Shown here one piece after another: positions 17,061 to 27,375 of a stretch of DNA of 64,000 bases; within the stretch, counting starts at the first letter, position 1; every line of letters begins with the position of its first letter. The DNA is from Pseudoalteromonas luteoviolacea B = ATCC 29581 (GTDB lineage Bacteria; Pseudomonadota; Gammaproteobacteria; Enterobacterales; Alteromonadaceae). A program made the position numbers and the translations under genes. Below the pieces are notes generated by a model. It made no database searches. It saw only the letters and a program-made list of their open reading frames with translations, and was not told where the DNA came from. The DNA lies in the NCBI GenBank assembly GCA_000333235.1, contig CAPN01000047.1, forward strand, positions 1 through 64,000, read 5' to 3'.

Positions 17061-17507
17061 ATGACCATAAAAGCATGTTTTTATGTGCTAAATAATGTGA
17101 GTGGGCCGGATGCTACAGTACCGGCTCATTTTGATTTAGCCGCTCATATTGCGTTGGCCCAATTTCGCCAAGGTGAGCGCGTGTTTGTGTATATCGACGA
17201 TTTGGCAGCTGCCCATCAATTTGATGAGTACCTTTGGCAATTTGAAGCGGATAGTTTTGTCCCCCACAACCTTCAAGGTGAAGGTCCCAAAGGTGGCGCA
17301 CCTGTAGAGATAGGTGTAACCCCTCCGGTCGGACGACGAACAGTGCTTATCAATTTATCGAACACGCTGCCTGACTACATTCGACGTTTTAATCACGTTT
17401 ATGACTTTGTACCTGTTGAAGATTCGTTAAAACAAGCCGCTCGGGAGCGTTTTAAATTCCTCCGTAGTCTTGGTGCGACGCTGACAACAGAAGACATCTC
17501 AAAATAA
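17061..17507 (+). CDS. holC: DNA polymerase III chi subunit
   Basis: 148 residues. Chi links the clamp loader to single-strand binding protein. The sequence has the family's opening (ACFYVLN), the [12 protein letters not shown] stretch and [10 protein letters not shown] in the middle, which match HolC. It lies 22 bp upstream of valS, the conserved pepA-holC-valS order. Confidence 0.93.
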   Translation: MTIKACFYVLNNVSGPDATVPAHFDLAAHIALAQFRQGERVFVYIDDLAAAHQFDEYLWQFEADSFVPHNLQGEGPKGGAPVEIGVTPPVGRRTVLINLSNTLPDYIRRFNHVYDFVPVEDSLKQAARERFKFLRSLGATLTTEDISK

Positions 17508-17529
17508 GGTATATTTAAGGTTCTGTGTA

Positions 17530-20376
17530 ATGGATAAAACCTACAATCCACAAGATATTGAACAGTCTCTCTACGAAGACTGGGAAAACAATGGCTACTT
17601 TAAACCTTCTGGCCAAGGTGATGCATACTCAATCATGATCCCGCCACCGAATGTCACCGGTAGCTTACACATGGGCCACGCGTTCCAAGACACCATCATG
17701 GATACGCTAACACGTTATAAGCGTATGAGCGGCAATAACACTTTATGGCAAGTGGGTACAGACCATGCTGGCATTGCGACACAAATGGTTGTTGAGCGTA
17801 AACTCGCTGCCGAGGAAGGCAAAAGTCGCCACGATCTAGGACGTGAAGAATTCATTAAAAAAGTGTGGGAATGGAAAGGTGAATCAGGCGGCAACATTAC
17901 CCGTCAATTACGCCGTCTTGGTGCGTCCGTAGACTGGGACCGTGAACGCTTTACGATGGATGAAGGCTTATCCAATGCTGTTAAGGAAGTATTCGTTCGC
18001 CTGTACCAAGAAGACCTTATCTACCGTGGTAAACGCCTAGTAAACTGGGATCCAAAGCTTCATACCGCAATCTCTGATCTTGAAGTTGAAAATAAAGACA
18101 AACAAGGTCACATGTGGAACTTACGTTATCCACTTGCTGACGGCGTAAAAACTAAAGATGGTAAAGCGTATATTGTGGTTGCAACCACGCGCCCGGAAAC
18201 CATGCTTGGCGACACAGGTGTTGCGGTTAACCCTAACGATGAACGTTACCTCGATCTTATCGGTAAAGACATTTTACTGCCTATCGTAAATCGTCGTATT
18301 CCTATCGTTGCTGATGAACATGCGGATATGGAAAAAGGCACAGGCTGCGTAAAAATCACGCCAGCTCATGACTTTAACGACAACGAAGTTGGTAAACGCC
18401 ATGAATTACCAATGATCAATGTGTTTAACAAAGATGCTGCGATTCTCGTTCAAGGTGAAGCCTTTACCTTTGATGGCAAAGAACTTGAATTGGATGCACC
18501 TATTCCAGAGCGCTTCCACGGCCTCGATCGCTTTGATGCGCGTGAGAAAATCGTCGCTGAGTTTGAATCACTAGGGTTACTCGAAAAAATCGACGATCAC
18601 AGTTTAACCGTGCCCTATGGCGATCGTTCAGGTGTTGTTATTGAGCCGCTGCTTACCGATCAATGGTATGTGCGTGTCGCGCCACTTGCTGAGCCTGCAA
18701 TTAAAGCTGTTGAAGACGGTGATATTCAGTTCGTACCAAAACAATACGAAAACATGTACTTTGCCTGGATGCGTGACGTTCAAGATTGGTGTATTTCTCG
18801 CCAGTTATGGTGGGGTCATCGTATTCCTGCTTGGTATGACGCACAAGGCAACGTATACGTAGGTCGCGACGAAGCTGAAGTGCGTGCAGCACACAATCTT
18901 GCTGACGACGTTGTACTTTCGCAAGACGAAGACGTTCTCGATACCTGGTTCTCATCTGCACTTTGGACATTCTCGACACAAGGTTGGCCTGAACAAACTG
19001 AAGATTTAAAAACGTTCCATCCTTCCGATGTGTTAGTCACAGGTTTCGACATCATCTTTTTCTGGGTCGCCCGAATGATCATGATGACGATGCACTTTGT
19101 AAAAGATGACCAAGGCAAATCACAAGTACCATTTAAAACGGTTTATGTAACTGGCCTTATCCGCGATGAAAATGGCGATAAGATGTCTAAATCGAAAGGT
19201 AATGTTCTCGACCCGCTTGATATGATCGATGGTATCGATCTTGAGAATCTGGTAGAAAAGCGCACCGGTAATTTGATGCAGCCGCAACTAGCGCAAAAAA
19301 TTGAGAAAAATACCCGTAAAGCGTTCCCTGAAGGTATTGAACCGCACGGCACTGACGCGCTGCGTTTTACGCTGGCTGCAATGGCATCAACCGGTCGCGA
19401 CATCAACTGGGATATGAACCGCTTAGAAGGTTACCGTAACTTCTGTAATAAGCTCTGGAACGCCAGTCGCTACGTTTTGATGAACACCGAAGAACAAGAT
19501 TGCGGTTTTAATGGTGGTGATAAGCAACTATCGTTGGCAGATCGTTGGATCTTAGGCCAGTTCCAACATACCGTAAAAACCTTCCGTGAACATTTGGATA
19601 ACTACCGTTTTGACCTTGCGGCAAACACAGTATACGAATTTACTTGGAACCAATTCTGTGACTGGTATTTAGAGTTAACTAAGCCTGTGCTTTTCAAAGG
19701 CACAGAAAAAGAACAACGTGGTACACGCCATACATTGATTACGGTGCTTGAAGGGTTGTTGCGTTTAATGCATCCACTTATGCCTTACATCACCGAAACC
19801 ATTTGGAAGCGTGTTGCACCACTTGCGGGCCTTGAAGCGTCAACAATTATGCTGCAAAGCTTCCCTGCATTCGATGCAAGCCAAGTAGATACGCAAGCAA
19901 TGGCAGATCTCGAATGGGTGAAGCAATTCATTCTCGCCATCCGTAATATTCGTGGTGAAATGGATATTAGCCCAAGTAAACCATTGAATGTTCTACTTGC
20001 TGGTGTGAACGATGAAGATAAACGTCGTCTCGAAAGCAATAACGCATTCTTAAGTTCATTAGCGAAACTTGAAACCGTCACTATTTTGGCCAACAAAGAG
20101 GATGCTCCAGCGTGCGCCACTGCATTCATCGGCGACTTAGAGATTATGATCCCAATGGCTGGTCTGATTGATGTCGACGCCGAATTAGCGCGTATTGAAA
20201 AGCAACTTGAGAAGGCAGAAAAAGGATTAGCACAGGTTAGCAACAAGCTCGCTAACGAGAAGTTTGTCAATAATGCACCAGCTGCTGTTCTCGCCAAAGA
20301 GCATGAAAAACGAGCAGAATATCAAGATGCTAAAGACAAGTTACTTGCACAGAAAGCAAAAATAGAAAGCTTATAA
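17530..20376 (+). CDS. valS: Valyl-tRNA synthetase
   Basis: 948 residues, full length. It is a class I synthetase charging tRNA-Val. The HIGH motif appears as HMGH at 47-50 after PPNVTGSL, and KMSKS at 551-555. The editing (CP1) domain lies between, with [17 protein letters not shown]. The C-terminal coiled-coil arm (about 880-948) contacts tRNA. It is co-directional with holC and ends at a strong terminator. Confidence 0.98.
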   Translation: MDKTYNPQDIEQSLYEDWENNGYFKPSGQGDAYSIMIPPPNVTGSLHMGHAFQDTIMDTLTRYKRMSGNNTLWQVGTDHAGIATQMVVERKLAAEEGKSRHDLGREEFIKKVWEWKGESGGNITRQLRRLGASVDWDRERFTMDEGLSNAVKEVFVRLYQEDLIYRGKRLVNWDPKLHTAISDLEVENKDKQGHMWNLRYPLADGVKTKDGKAYIVVATTRPETMLGDTGVAVNPNDERYLDLIGKDILLPIVNRRIPIVADEHADMEKGTGCVKITPAHDFNDNEVGKRHELPMINVFNKDAAILVQGEAFTFDGKELELDAPIPERFHGLDRFDAREKIVAEFESLGLLEKIDDHSLTVPYGDRSGVVIEPLLTDQWYVRVAPLAEPAIKAVEDGDIQFVPKQYENMYFAWMRDVQDWCISRQLWWGHRIPAWYDAQGNVYVGRDEAEVRAAHNLADDVVLSQDEDVLDTWFSSALWTFSTQGWPEQTEDLKTFHPSDVLVTGFDIIFFWVARMIMMTMHFVKDDQGKSQVPFKTVYVTGLIRDENGDKMSKSKGNVLDPLDMIDGIDLENLVEKRTGNLMQPQLAQKIEKNTRKAFPEGIEPHGTDALRFTLAAMASTGRDINWDMNRLEGYRNFCNKLWNASRYVLMNTEEQDCGFNGGDKQLSLADRWILGQFQHTVKTFREHLDNYRFDLAANTVYEFTWNQFCDWYLELTKPVLFKGTEKEQRGTRHTLITVLEGLLRLMHPLMPYITETIWKRVAPLAGLEASTIMLQSFPAFDASQVDTQAMADLEWVKQFILAIRNIRGEMDISPSKPLNVLLAGVNDEDKRRLESNNAFLSSLAKLETVTILANKEDAPACATAFIGDLEIMIPMAGLIDVDAELARIEKQLEKAEKGLAQVSNKLANEKFVNNAPAAVLAKEHEKRAEYQDAKDKLLAQKAKIESL

Positions 20377-20688
20377 GCCTTTTATTCATCGCAATTAAAA
20401 GCCCTGCTACACTCTGTAGCAGGGCTTTTTTATCACGCCATTTCGCCTACCTTAACGAAACCTGCTCTTTGTGTAGAAAACTAACTAAAATATTAATATA
20501 TAGAACAAATCATCAACCGACAGTCAACAGCGTTTGGAGATATTAAAGCGAGTTTACGCGTCATTCGCGGATCGCCATCATCGTTGAAAGTAGATAATGG
20601 TAATAAATTTATAATCCAAAGCTCAGGTTAAATTGGGTACATTGTGTTACCCTAATTACACTTAATTTATTGGGTGTGGTGCGCTGCA
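20377..20688. other. Intergenic region after valS
   Basis: It holds the valS terminator at its start. The remainder is AT-rich with no gene that I can support, and presumably contains the promoter of the following GGDEF-like gene. Confidence 0.5.
20397..20432 (+). terminator. Terminator of valS
   Basis: GCCCTGCTACA-ctc-TGTAGCAGGGC forms an 11-bp stem, preceded by AAAA and followed by TTTTTT. Confidence 0.92.
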
Positions 20689-21384
20689 ATGTTGAAAACA
20701 CTTCGTGATAAAGTCAAAAAGCGTACTCGGCATGATATTTATGTAATCAGTTTCGTTTCCTTTTGTACATTTATGCTCTCTGCGTATTATGACTTATTTG
20801 AGCAATTCTCTGAGTTAAGCCGACGTTATGAGCATATTGAGCTCGACGAATTATTTACTGCCATATTTATCTCTGCGATTAGCTTAAGTTATTTTTGTTA
20901 TCGTCGCTGGCAAGACGTAAACGTATTAAGCACCTACTTAGAAGAGCTGACTCTCATTTCTGCAAGTACTCCTTTAGCAAATCGTCGCGCGTTACGAAGT
21001 ACATTAGAACAAATAGACCATCAAAATAATGAGATCCACTCATTCACACTTATTTCAATAAATGGCTTAAACACCATCCGAAACATACTTGGGTTAGTTG
21101 TTGTTGAACATATTTTAGCGAAATTACTGACGCTTTTTTGCGAAACATTAACTAGCAAGCAGCTAATTGTGGCATGGCATAGTGATCAATATATTGTCCA
21201 TACTCCCAATCCACAACAAAATGATAGTGAGGTAATTGAAGCAAACTTTATTCAGGTATTGAAGCATCTTGAACAAACTTGCCTGGTTCAACTGAATGTA
21301 ACGGTCACACAGGTGAAAGTAGATAAACCAATCTCAGAGCAACAACTTATTGAAAAATTAGAACGTTCATTGTTTAACGATTAA
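20689..21384 (+). CDS. Membrane protein with degenerate GGDEF domain
   Basis: 231 residues from the ATG at 20689; a GTG at 20674 is an alternative start. Two transmembrane segments lie at about 18-36 and 60-76. The rest follows a GGDEF fold: TPLANRRALRSTLEQI corresponds to the usual LTGLPNRR opening, and EHILAKLLTLFCETL matches the helix before the active site. The signature position reads WHSDQYIV instead of RLGGDEF, and the metal-binding Asp residues are lost (ISINGLNTI). It should not make cyclic-di-GMP. It might bind a nucleotide or act through dimerisation, which is inference. Confidence 0.65.
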   Translation: MLKTLRDKVKKRTRHDIYVISFVSFCTFMLSAYYDLFEQFSELSRRYEHIELDELFTAIFISAISLSYFCYRRWQDVNVLSTYLEELTLISASTPLANRRALRSTLEQIDHQNNEIHSFTLISINGLNTIRNILGLVVVEHILAKLLTLFCETLTSKQLIVAWHSDQYIVHTPNPQQNDSEVIEANFIQVLKHLEQTCLVQLNVTVTQVKVDKPISEQQLIEKLERSLFND

Positions 21385-21387
21385 AAA

Positions 21388-21411
21388 AACGCGAGCACAT
21401 TGCTCGCGTTA
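21388..21411. terminator. Bidirectional terminator
   Basis: AACGCGAGCA-cat-TGCTCGCGTT, a 10-bp stem with A-rich and T-rich flanks, lies between the converging GGDEF-like gene and the fadL-type gene. Confidence 0.8.
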
Positions 21412-21492
21412 TTCAATCGCATGTAGCGTTATTTGCACCCAAACAACGTTAATATGCCTATTTCTGAGCTTCAAGTAGAGTGGATATAAACC

Positions 21493-22758
21493 TTAAAACT
21501 GGTAGTTATATTGCGCACCAATTACGGTGGCATGTCCACGTGATTCAAATCCCCATTGGCTACCAAAACTGTCTTTTTCAATAAAGCTTTGTGTTTTTCC
21601 GCGTAATACACTGAGCCCCAGATCGACACTGTTGTGTTTATCAAAGTAGTATTCGCCACCCATTGAGAACCAAATACGATCAGTATCTGGGATAGAGATA
21701 GACAAATGCTCGTCACTGGCAGGCGATAAGTCATACGCTAAGCCCAAACGTAAAGTGAGTTCTGAAGAGAAACGATATTCAGATCCTAACGCATAGCGCC
21801 ATGAATTAGAGAACAGCTCATCTTTGCTAAATACCGTACCCCGACCTTCAACTTGCGCGGCAAGCGTTTGAAAACTATTCCAACCGGTCCAAAGCACACT
21901 AGCATGTAACGAGATGATGTCGTTCCATTGGTGTGAAGCTGATAATTCTGCGATTGCAGGCAGCGTTAACTCAACTGAGCCTGGTAGTTTCTTTGTCGCA
22001 GTACCATAAAAAGGCGCTGTCGCAGGCAATTGATTGCTAAAGTCGCCCTCGAACGTCACTTCTGTTTCACTACGATAGCTAAAACCGACACGTGTATTCG
22101 CGTCAACATCATACGACACACCAAAGTGCAAACCAAACGCACTATCCTCTCCTTCAAGGCGCACAGCTTCCGTTGCAGCTGGCACACCAAAGGGGTTTGC
22201 ACCTAAGTTTCGCACAATTTTCGCATCGGCATAAACGTGATCTAAACCAAAACCAACAGACCATTGATCATCGAGTTTATAGGCTAGGCTCAGGTTCGTG
22301 TTAACCGTGACAATTTCCGTTTCACCTGCTAATTGACCAGCAGCGTAATCTTGGTTGAACTTCGTCGCTAAACCAAACTGAGAGTACATGCCTACGCCAA
22401 GAAACCAGTTGTCGTTTAATGCACGCGTATAATACGCTGCTGGTACTATAGCACTTGGCGCTATGCTGCTGTCATCAAGAACACTAGAGGGTAAACCATT
22501 ATTTGTTGATGTTCCGGCTAAACTTACATCTGGTTCAACAAACATCATCGCGACCGAAAGCTGAGCACTATCAAAGTGCGTCATTAACGCCGCATTACGA
22601 CTTACCACTGAAGCATCGTCTGCAGCACTCGCTTCACCGGCATACGCTCGCCCTAAACCAGAGACATTTTGCTCAGCCAACTGAAATGCAGCCGCGAAAG
22701 ACTGCGCGGAAAGACTCGATAGACCAATTGCGATAAGTGTTTTAGTAAATTGTTTCAT
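21493..22758 (-). CDS. fadL: FadL-type outer membrane transporter
   Basis: 421 residues. I start at 22758, where the protein opens with a signal peptide (KQFTKTLIAIGLSSLSAQSFA) cut before AAFQLAEQ. The segment AAFQLAEQNVSGLGRAYAGE and the plug-like NAALMTHF match the FadL/OmpP1/TodX family, which takes up long-chain fatty acids or other hydrophobic molecules through a 14-strand barrel. It ends in an aromatic residue (QYNYQF), as outer-membrane barrels do. The actual substrate is not shown by sequence. Confidence 0.88.
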   Translation of the reverse strand: MKQFTKTLIAIGLSSLSAQSFAAAFQLAEQNVSGLGRAYAGEASAADDASVVSRNAALMTHFDSAQLSVAMMFVEPDVSLAGTSTNNGLPSSVLDDSSIAPSAIVPAAYYTRALNDNWFLGVGMYSQFGLATKFNQDYAAGQLAGETEIVTVNTNLSLAYKLDDQWSVGFGLDHVYADAKIVRNLGANPFGVPAATEAVRLEGEDSAFGLHFGVSYDVDANTRVGFSYRSETEVTFEGDFSNQLPATAPFYGTATKKLPGSVELTLPAIAELSASHQWNDIISLHASVLWTGWNSFQTLAAQVEGRGTVFSKDELFSNSWRYALGSEYRFSSELTLRLGLAYDLSPASDEHLSISIPDTDRIWFSMGGEYYFDKHNSVDLGLSVLRGKTQSFIEKDSFGSQWGFESRGHATVIGAQYNYQF

Positions 22759-22929
22759 TCTCAAATCCCATGTTGTTTTTTGGCTCAAGTACCAAATTTT
22801 ATCGCCATGCACCCTAACGAATTTTCTACCAAAAAGCTTGCTCTTCGAGACCTAACGCTGTTCGTTCGCGCATTATATGAGCACTTTTAAACACATTGTA
22901 AACAGATTGGACCACTAATCCATTTAATT

Positions 22930-22978
22930 GATAATAATTATCATTAATATTGATGAATTTAGGTAACTTGGGTATAGT
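22930..22978 (+). promoter_or_regulatory. Fur box and sigma-70-type promoter
   Basis: GATAATAATTATCATTAAT (22930-22948) matches 15 of 19 bases of the Fur consensus. Directly after it lie TTGATG (22950-22955) and TATAGT (22973-22978), separated by 17 bp. Fur with iron would block this promoter. Confidence 0.7.
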
Positions 22979-23009
22979 GATGACGGTGATTAACAACTTG
23001 GACATCAAC

Positions 23010-23333
23010 ATGGAATGGCTACTAGTCGCCGCAGCGTTAATGCTAAGCGGAGTGAGTTGCTTCTATTTTATTAAAGCAAATCAGTGTGCGTGTAAAAATG
23101 CGAAACAATGCAACAAACCAATCGATCAGTATTGGCTATTTGCACTGATTAGTGCTGCGCTTTCATTATTTGCAACGTGTTTTGCTTTTCATTCTGAAAC
23201 GGGATCATTGGTGTGGATAATCATGATGAGTAGCTGTTTTCTCGGCGCTCATTTAGCTGGATTTCGTAAAACGAAACAACAATGCCGTAAATCTCGCACT
23301 AAACCAGCAAATGATCTTTTAATAAACGGCTAA
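23010..23333 (+). CDS. Small Fur-linked membrane protein (DUF3325-like, tentative)
   Basis: 107 residues. I chose the ATG at 23010 because the predicted -10 box lies at 22973-22978, so upstream starts would fall in the promoter. Three hydrophobic segments are visible (about 3-20, 42-60 and 68-86). Length and three-pass layout resemble DUF3325 proteins often found with siderophore uptake genes, but the Cys-rich loop ([10 protein letters not shown]) is unusual. No other iron genes are adjacent. It overlaps the HD-GYP gene tail-to-tail by 35 bp. Confidence 0.55.
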   Translation: MEWLLVAAALMLSGVSCFYFIKANQCACKNAKQCNKPIDQYWLFALISAALSLFATCFAFHSETGSLVWIIMMSSCFLGAHLAGFRKTKQQCRKSRTKPANDLLING

Positions 23334-24546
23334 GGTTAATCTGATAATCTAATGGTCGAACAGCGGCGATGATTTTCACGCCATGTTCATCGTCACTTAA
23401 ATCCATCTCTTTTGCTGTTATATGATGATTGTGTTTGGTGTTATAGAACACTCGAACTTTCGGCGCAGTCGGTTGCTGTCGGTTCCCTTCAAGTACTAGA
23501 GCGAGTCGTTCGTTGGTCAGCTTAACAATCGTTCCAACTGGGTGAACCCCCATGCATTTAATAAAGCGTTGTACCAACTCAGGGTCAAATAACGATTTAT
23601 TGGTCAACAGATAGCGTAAAGCATGTACAGGCTCATTACCATCTGCGTGAGGTCGATCGGCTGTTATCGCATCATAGACATCAACAATGGCCATAATACG
23701 TGCTGCTTTGGATAGATTTTCTGCTTTTAATCCTCGTGGGTAGCCTGTTCCATCTAACCGTTCGTGGTGATTTACTATCATATCCATAACGATTTTAGAT
23801 AAACCGACTTCCCCTTTCACTAACCCGAGTGATTGCGCGACGTGTTTTTCTAACGCCTTCATTTCTAACTCTGAGAGCTTACTGTCTTTATTGAGAATAC
23901 CTTGTGGCAGTTTAGCATGTCCCACATCATGCAACATTGCCCCCATGGCTAGCTGTTCAACCATCGCTGGTTTTAAGCCTAAATACTTAGCAAAAACCGT
24001 GATCAAAATTGTGCAATTGATCATATGTCGCCAGTTATAATTTTCTTTATCTCGCAGACGAGTCATAATTGCCATGGCATTGGAATTTCGGAAAACGGAT
24101 TCCACAATTTCCTTACTCACCCCATTCACCAAACTCATATCCACTTTCATGCCAGAGGTTAAATCCCCGTACAACGCTTGGATCTTACGATTATGTTGTT
24201 CGAACTGTTGGACGGCTTTAGCAAACTCTTTTTCGAGAGAAACTTCATCACCATCGTTAATGTTCTGAGAGATTGGTTTAGCCGTTTTCTTTTCTGGAAG
24301 GCTTGTCTCAACGACCGATGTGTCTTCAACTATTTTTGGTTGGTACTTTTCGGGGATCTCAATATCACTTTGCGTAAAATCGATTTTGAGCTCTAAAACG
24401 CCCTTTTTCTGCAATTGTTTAATAATTGCACTATCACGAACCATACCGCGAGATTTTATTTTTATTTTTGAGTTGCCGCTTTGTTTGCTAACACTGTCCA
24501 CAAACATACCTGGCAAAAGCTCTGAGATCGGTAACGTGACTAACAT
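23299..24546 (-). CDS. HD-GYP cyclic-di-GMP phosphodiesterase with DUF3391 domain
   Basis: 415 residues. The N-terminal DUF3391 region (1-120) starts with [16 protein letters not shown]. The HD-GYP domain covers about 170-340 and has the metal and substrate motifs [28 protein letters not shown] and [12 protein letters not shown]. The GYP triad is intact, so cyclic-di-GMP hydrolysis is likely. There is no receiver domain, and the input signal is unknown. Confidence 0.93.
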   Translation of the reverse strand: MLVTLPISELLPGMFVDSVSKQSGNSKIKIKSRGMVRDSAIIKQLQKKGVLELKIDFTQSDIEIPEKYQPKIVEDTSVVETSLPEKKTAKPISQNINDGDEVSLEKEFAKAVQQFEQHNRKIQALYGDLTSGMKVDMSLVNGVSKEIVESVFRNSNAMAIMTRLRDKENYNWRHMINCTILITVFAKYLGLKPAMVEQLAMGAMLHDVGHAKLPQGILNKDSKLSELEMKALEKHVAQSLGLVKGEVGLSKIVMDMIVNHHERLDGTGYPRGLKAENLSKAARIMAIVDVYDAITADRPHADGNEPVHALRYLLTNKSLFDPELVQRFIKCMGVHPVGTIVKLTNERLALVLEGNRQQPTAPKVRVFYNTKHNHHITAKEMDLSDDEHGVKIIAAVRPLDYQINLSRLLKDHLLV

Positions 24547-24654
24547 GAAGTCGTTTTTAACTGCAAAATGAATCAGAAGAGATTATTAACATTTTTTTAT
24601 TGGTCTTGTCTAGATTTTGAGTAGTATTTAACAAAATGTTAAGTAAACAAAAGT

Positions 24655-24679
24655 AAAAAGCCGAGTTAAAACTCGGCTC
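24655..24679 (-). terminator. Terminator of rraB
   Basis: AGCCGAGTT and AACTCGGCT form a 9-bp stem with a two-base centre. On the minus strand it is followed by TTTTTAC. Confidence 0.8.
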
Positions 24680-24706
24680 AGTGTCAGGTTAAATCAAGCT
24701 TCACTC

Positions 24707-25042
24707 TTACTCTTGGAAGTATGTGCCCCAACCATCGTATTCAACACCACTTTTTTCAGCCAGTGCCGCTAACTTGTCTACGTCTTCCATGATTGCATCC
24801 ACATCTAGCTCGCATTCAACTACGATATCAAAGCCCCAAATTGTGCCGCCTTCTTCAAGCTCTAATTCTGCTGGTTCTTCAACGTCATAACCTAGTTTAA
24901 ACGCCGCTAATGCCGCTTCTTCTAACTTTTCAAAATCTTCACACACGAAATGATGCTCAACTTCGTAAAGAACTTCGGGGTTAGAACCATCTTCTAGCAA
25001 CGACTCAACGATGTCTTCGCTGATCTCACGCCAATTTTCCAT
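24707..25042 (-). CDS. rraB: RNase E regulator RraB
   Basis: 111 residues, very acidic. It matches RraB (DUF1260): the opening WREISEDIVESLLEDGSNP, the EHHFVCEDFEKLEEAA stretch and the closing EYDGWGTYF. RraB binds the RNase E C-terminal region and lowers its activity on some mRNAs. Its start overlaps the end of the plsC-type gene by 17 bp, so the two are co-transcribed. Confidence 0.93.
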   Translation of the reverse strand: MENWREISEDIVESLLEDGSNPEVLYEVEHHFVCEDFEKLEEAALAAFKLGYDVEEPAELELEEGGTIWGFDIVVECELDVDAIMEDVDKLAALAEKSGVEYDGWGTYFQE

Positions 25043-25754
25043 TCACTTCTCTCACTTTTTCGTCTAACTTTGCGATCCGCTCAGCCATTAAGCGATGCGT
25101 CGATTCCGCATGTTCACGCGCGCTGACGTTCTCGTCCAATTTGATGGGCGGTAGCATATCTATAAAGATTGTACCATTGTCCCACCGATTTAACTTAATA
25201 AGCCGATGAGTCGAATTCATACATACAGGCACAATTGGCACACCAGCATTTAGCGCTGTATGAAAGGCACCAGTCTTAAATGGCAATAATCCACGTCCAT
25301 AACTGCGCGTTCCCTCAGGGAACATCCACACTGAAAGGCCTTGTTCTTTGATTTTACTGGCAGCCTTAGATAAGGTGCCTACCGCTTTTGACCGATTGCC
25401 ACGATCGATTAATATGTTGCCAGATAACCAATAAAGCTGACCAAAAAACGGGATCCAAATCAAACTTTTTTTACCCATGCTAACGGTATTCTCAGGAACC
25501 GCTCCTGGCAATGTAAACAAGTCATAGTTATTCTGATGATTCGCTACATACATTACAGGACCAACGTCTTTTAATTCTGGCGACTTTGTAATAACCACTT
25601 TGACACCGACAATACGCGCCATTTTACCAAACCAAGACGCAACAATATGCACATTGTTTCGATGGAATGGTTTAAAAATGCAAAGCACTAAACCGGCTAA
25701 AAAACTCATCACAATGAACACGGCCATCGCGATAATTCGAAATACAGCTAACAA
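25026..25754 (-). CDS. plsC: 1-acylglycerol-3-phosphate acyltransferase
   Basis: 242 residues. A membrane-inserting N-terminus (7-30) precedes the catalytic NHQNNYD motif (the HX4D box) near 72-78 and the EGTRSYG substrate-binding motif near 146-152. It makes phosphatidic acid from lysophosphatidic acid at the inner membrane. PlsC paralogues are common, so this may not be the only one in the genome. It is upstream of and overlaps rraB. Confidence 0.9.
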   Translation of the reverse strand: MLAVFRIIAMAVFIVMSFLAGLVLCIFKPFHRNNVHIVASWFGKMARIVGVKVVITKSPELKDVGPVMYVANHQNNYDLFTLPGAVPENTVSMGKKSLIWIPFFGQLYWLSGNILIDRGNRSKAVGTLSKAASKIKEQGLSVWMFPEGTRSYGRGLLPFKTGAFHTALNAGVPIVPVCMNSTHRLIKLNRWDNGTIFIDMLPPIKLDENVSAREHAESTHRLMAERIAKLDEKVREVNGKLA

Positions 25755-25830
25755 CGGGATCGTCTCCGACGGATTGAATTGCGTGTAGTATAGCCTTTAC
25801 AGCGCACACTTGTAAGCTTAAAAACGGCCG

Positions 25831-25869
25831 GCAAAAAAAAACCTGCCGATGGGGTCCCAATGGCAGGTT
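25831..25869 (-). terminator. Terminator of pepB
   Basis: AACCTGCC and GGCAGGTT form an 8-bp stem with a GGG/CCC inner pairing. On the minus strand nine T follow. Confidence 0.85.
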
Positions 25870-25934
25870 ATAACCAACTTATTTGAAGATGCATGACTTC
25901 ACGTAGATTGGGTATTTTATTTAAGACCTAAAAT

Positions 25935-27227
25935 TTACGCCTTTTCTGCTAAAAAGCGTGCAACCGTTCTAAAGCCAAACGTAGTAGCTCCAGCTGCCCA
26001 CTCAGCATTCGCACTATCGCGGAAACATGCCGCTAAGTCCAAATGGATCCAACCTTGTCCATCGTTTGGTACAAAACGCGATAAGAAACCAGCCGCATTT
26101 GATGCACCACCAGCGCCGCCCCCCTTTACTGGACGACTGTTTGCAGTATCTGCATACGCTGACGGACACGCATTTTGGTGCCATTTTTCAAGCGGTAAAG
26201 GCCAAACCGCTTCGTTTTCCGCACTCGCAAAACTACATACCTCACTCACCAGAGGCTTATCAAGGCCAAATACCGCATTGTATTCTTGACCTACTGCCAT
26301 TAAGGCAGCTCCAGTCAGCGTCGCAGCATCTAAAATCCATGGAGCACCTGTTTCACCTGCAGCCATTAGGCCATCAGCCAACACTAAACGACCTTCAGCA
26401 TCGGTGTTCACGATTTCAACCGTCGTGCCATTTTTATACGTTAAAATATCGCCAAGCTTATAAGCATGACCAGAAATTAAGTTCTCTGCACAACAAAGGA
26501 ATAACTTAATGCGTTTTTTCACACCGCGTTGCATTGCCAGCGCAAGTCCAGCAGTAACCGTTGCTGCACCGCCCATATCACACTTCATGCCCAACATGCC
26601 TTCACTGGCTTTAATAGAATAACCACCTGAATCAAAGGTAATACCTTTACCGACTAATGCCGCCATCACAGGTTCATCTTCTTTACCGCTTGGATTGTAG
26701 TCCAGCTCAAGCAAAACAGGAGGGCGTTCACTGCCACGACCAACTTCGTGGATCCCGATCCATTGCTGCTCTAACAGCGCCTTACCTTTGATAATTTGGT
26801 AGCTTACGTGTTCTGGGGCAAGCGACTGAATAAACTCTGCAGCTTTTGCTGCTAAACTTTCTGGGTAAATATCCTCAGCTGTACCATTAATCATTTGGCG
26901 TGCCCACGTGGCACTTTTAACTAACGCATCGAGCTCTTGTAAATTGCTGTTCGCATTCTCTACAAAAGTGACTCCACTTAGTTGCTTTGGTGAAACATAA
27001 CCTTGGTAAAACGCCCACTGAAATTCAGTATTCCAACGCTCCCCTTGCAAGGTAACTTTAATAACCCCCTGAGAGGCAATGCTTCGCCCTGCGCGTTGCA
27101 CTTGTTTTACATTATTGGGATCCGTTAAATGAATGACAGCACCCTGACTATCAAAACTCAAATTCGATTGTGCCCATACACCAGTCGCTGGCGCGTCACT
27201 TAAACGGATTAAAAATTGTTCAGACAT
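25935..27227 (-). CDS. pepB: M17 aminopeptidase, PepB type
   Basis: 430 residues from the ATG at 27227, which has GAGTGAG upstream; the ATG at 27245 lacks a ribosome site. M17 signatures are intact: VGKGITFDSGGYSIKAS, CDMGGAA and [14 protein letters not shown]. Length and N-terminus match PepB rather than PepA. It is the second M17 peptidase in the window, about 9 kb from pepA. It is divergent from sfsA. Confidence 0.92.
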   Translation of the reverse strand: MSEQFLIRLSDAPATGVWAQSNLSFDSQGAVIHLTDPNNVKQVQRAGRSIASQGVIKVTLQGERWNTEFQWAFYQGYVSPKQLSGVTFVENANSNLQELDALVKSATWARQMINGTAEDIYPESLAAKAAEFIQSLAPEHVSYQIIKGKALLEQQWIGIHEVGRGSERPPVLLELDYNPSGKEDEPVMAALVGKGITFDSGGYSIKASEGMLGMKCDMGGAATVTAGLALAMQRGVKKRIKLFLCCAENLISGHAYKLGDILTYKNGTTVEIVNTDAEGRLVLADGLMAAGETGAPWILDAATLTGAALMAVGQEYNAVFGLDKPLVSEVCSFASAENEAVWPLPLEKWHQNACPSAYADTANSRPVKGGGAGGASNAAGFLSRFVPNDGQGWIHLDLAACFRDSANAEWAAGATTFGFRTVARFLAEKA

Positions 27228-27375
27228 ATTCTCACTCTTGTTCATATATAGCCAAATATCTAGTGTACACTAGGGATTATTATCGTTTCGAGTTTATTTT
27301 CATTACGCATCAATCTCATTGGCAATGAAGAATACGCGAGTGATAACTATCCCCCTAATTAGGAAGTCCACATTT

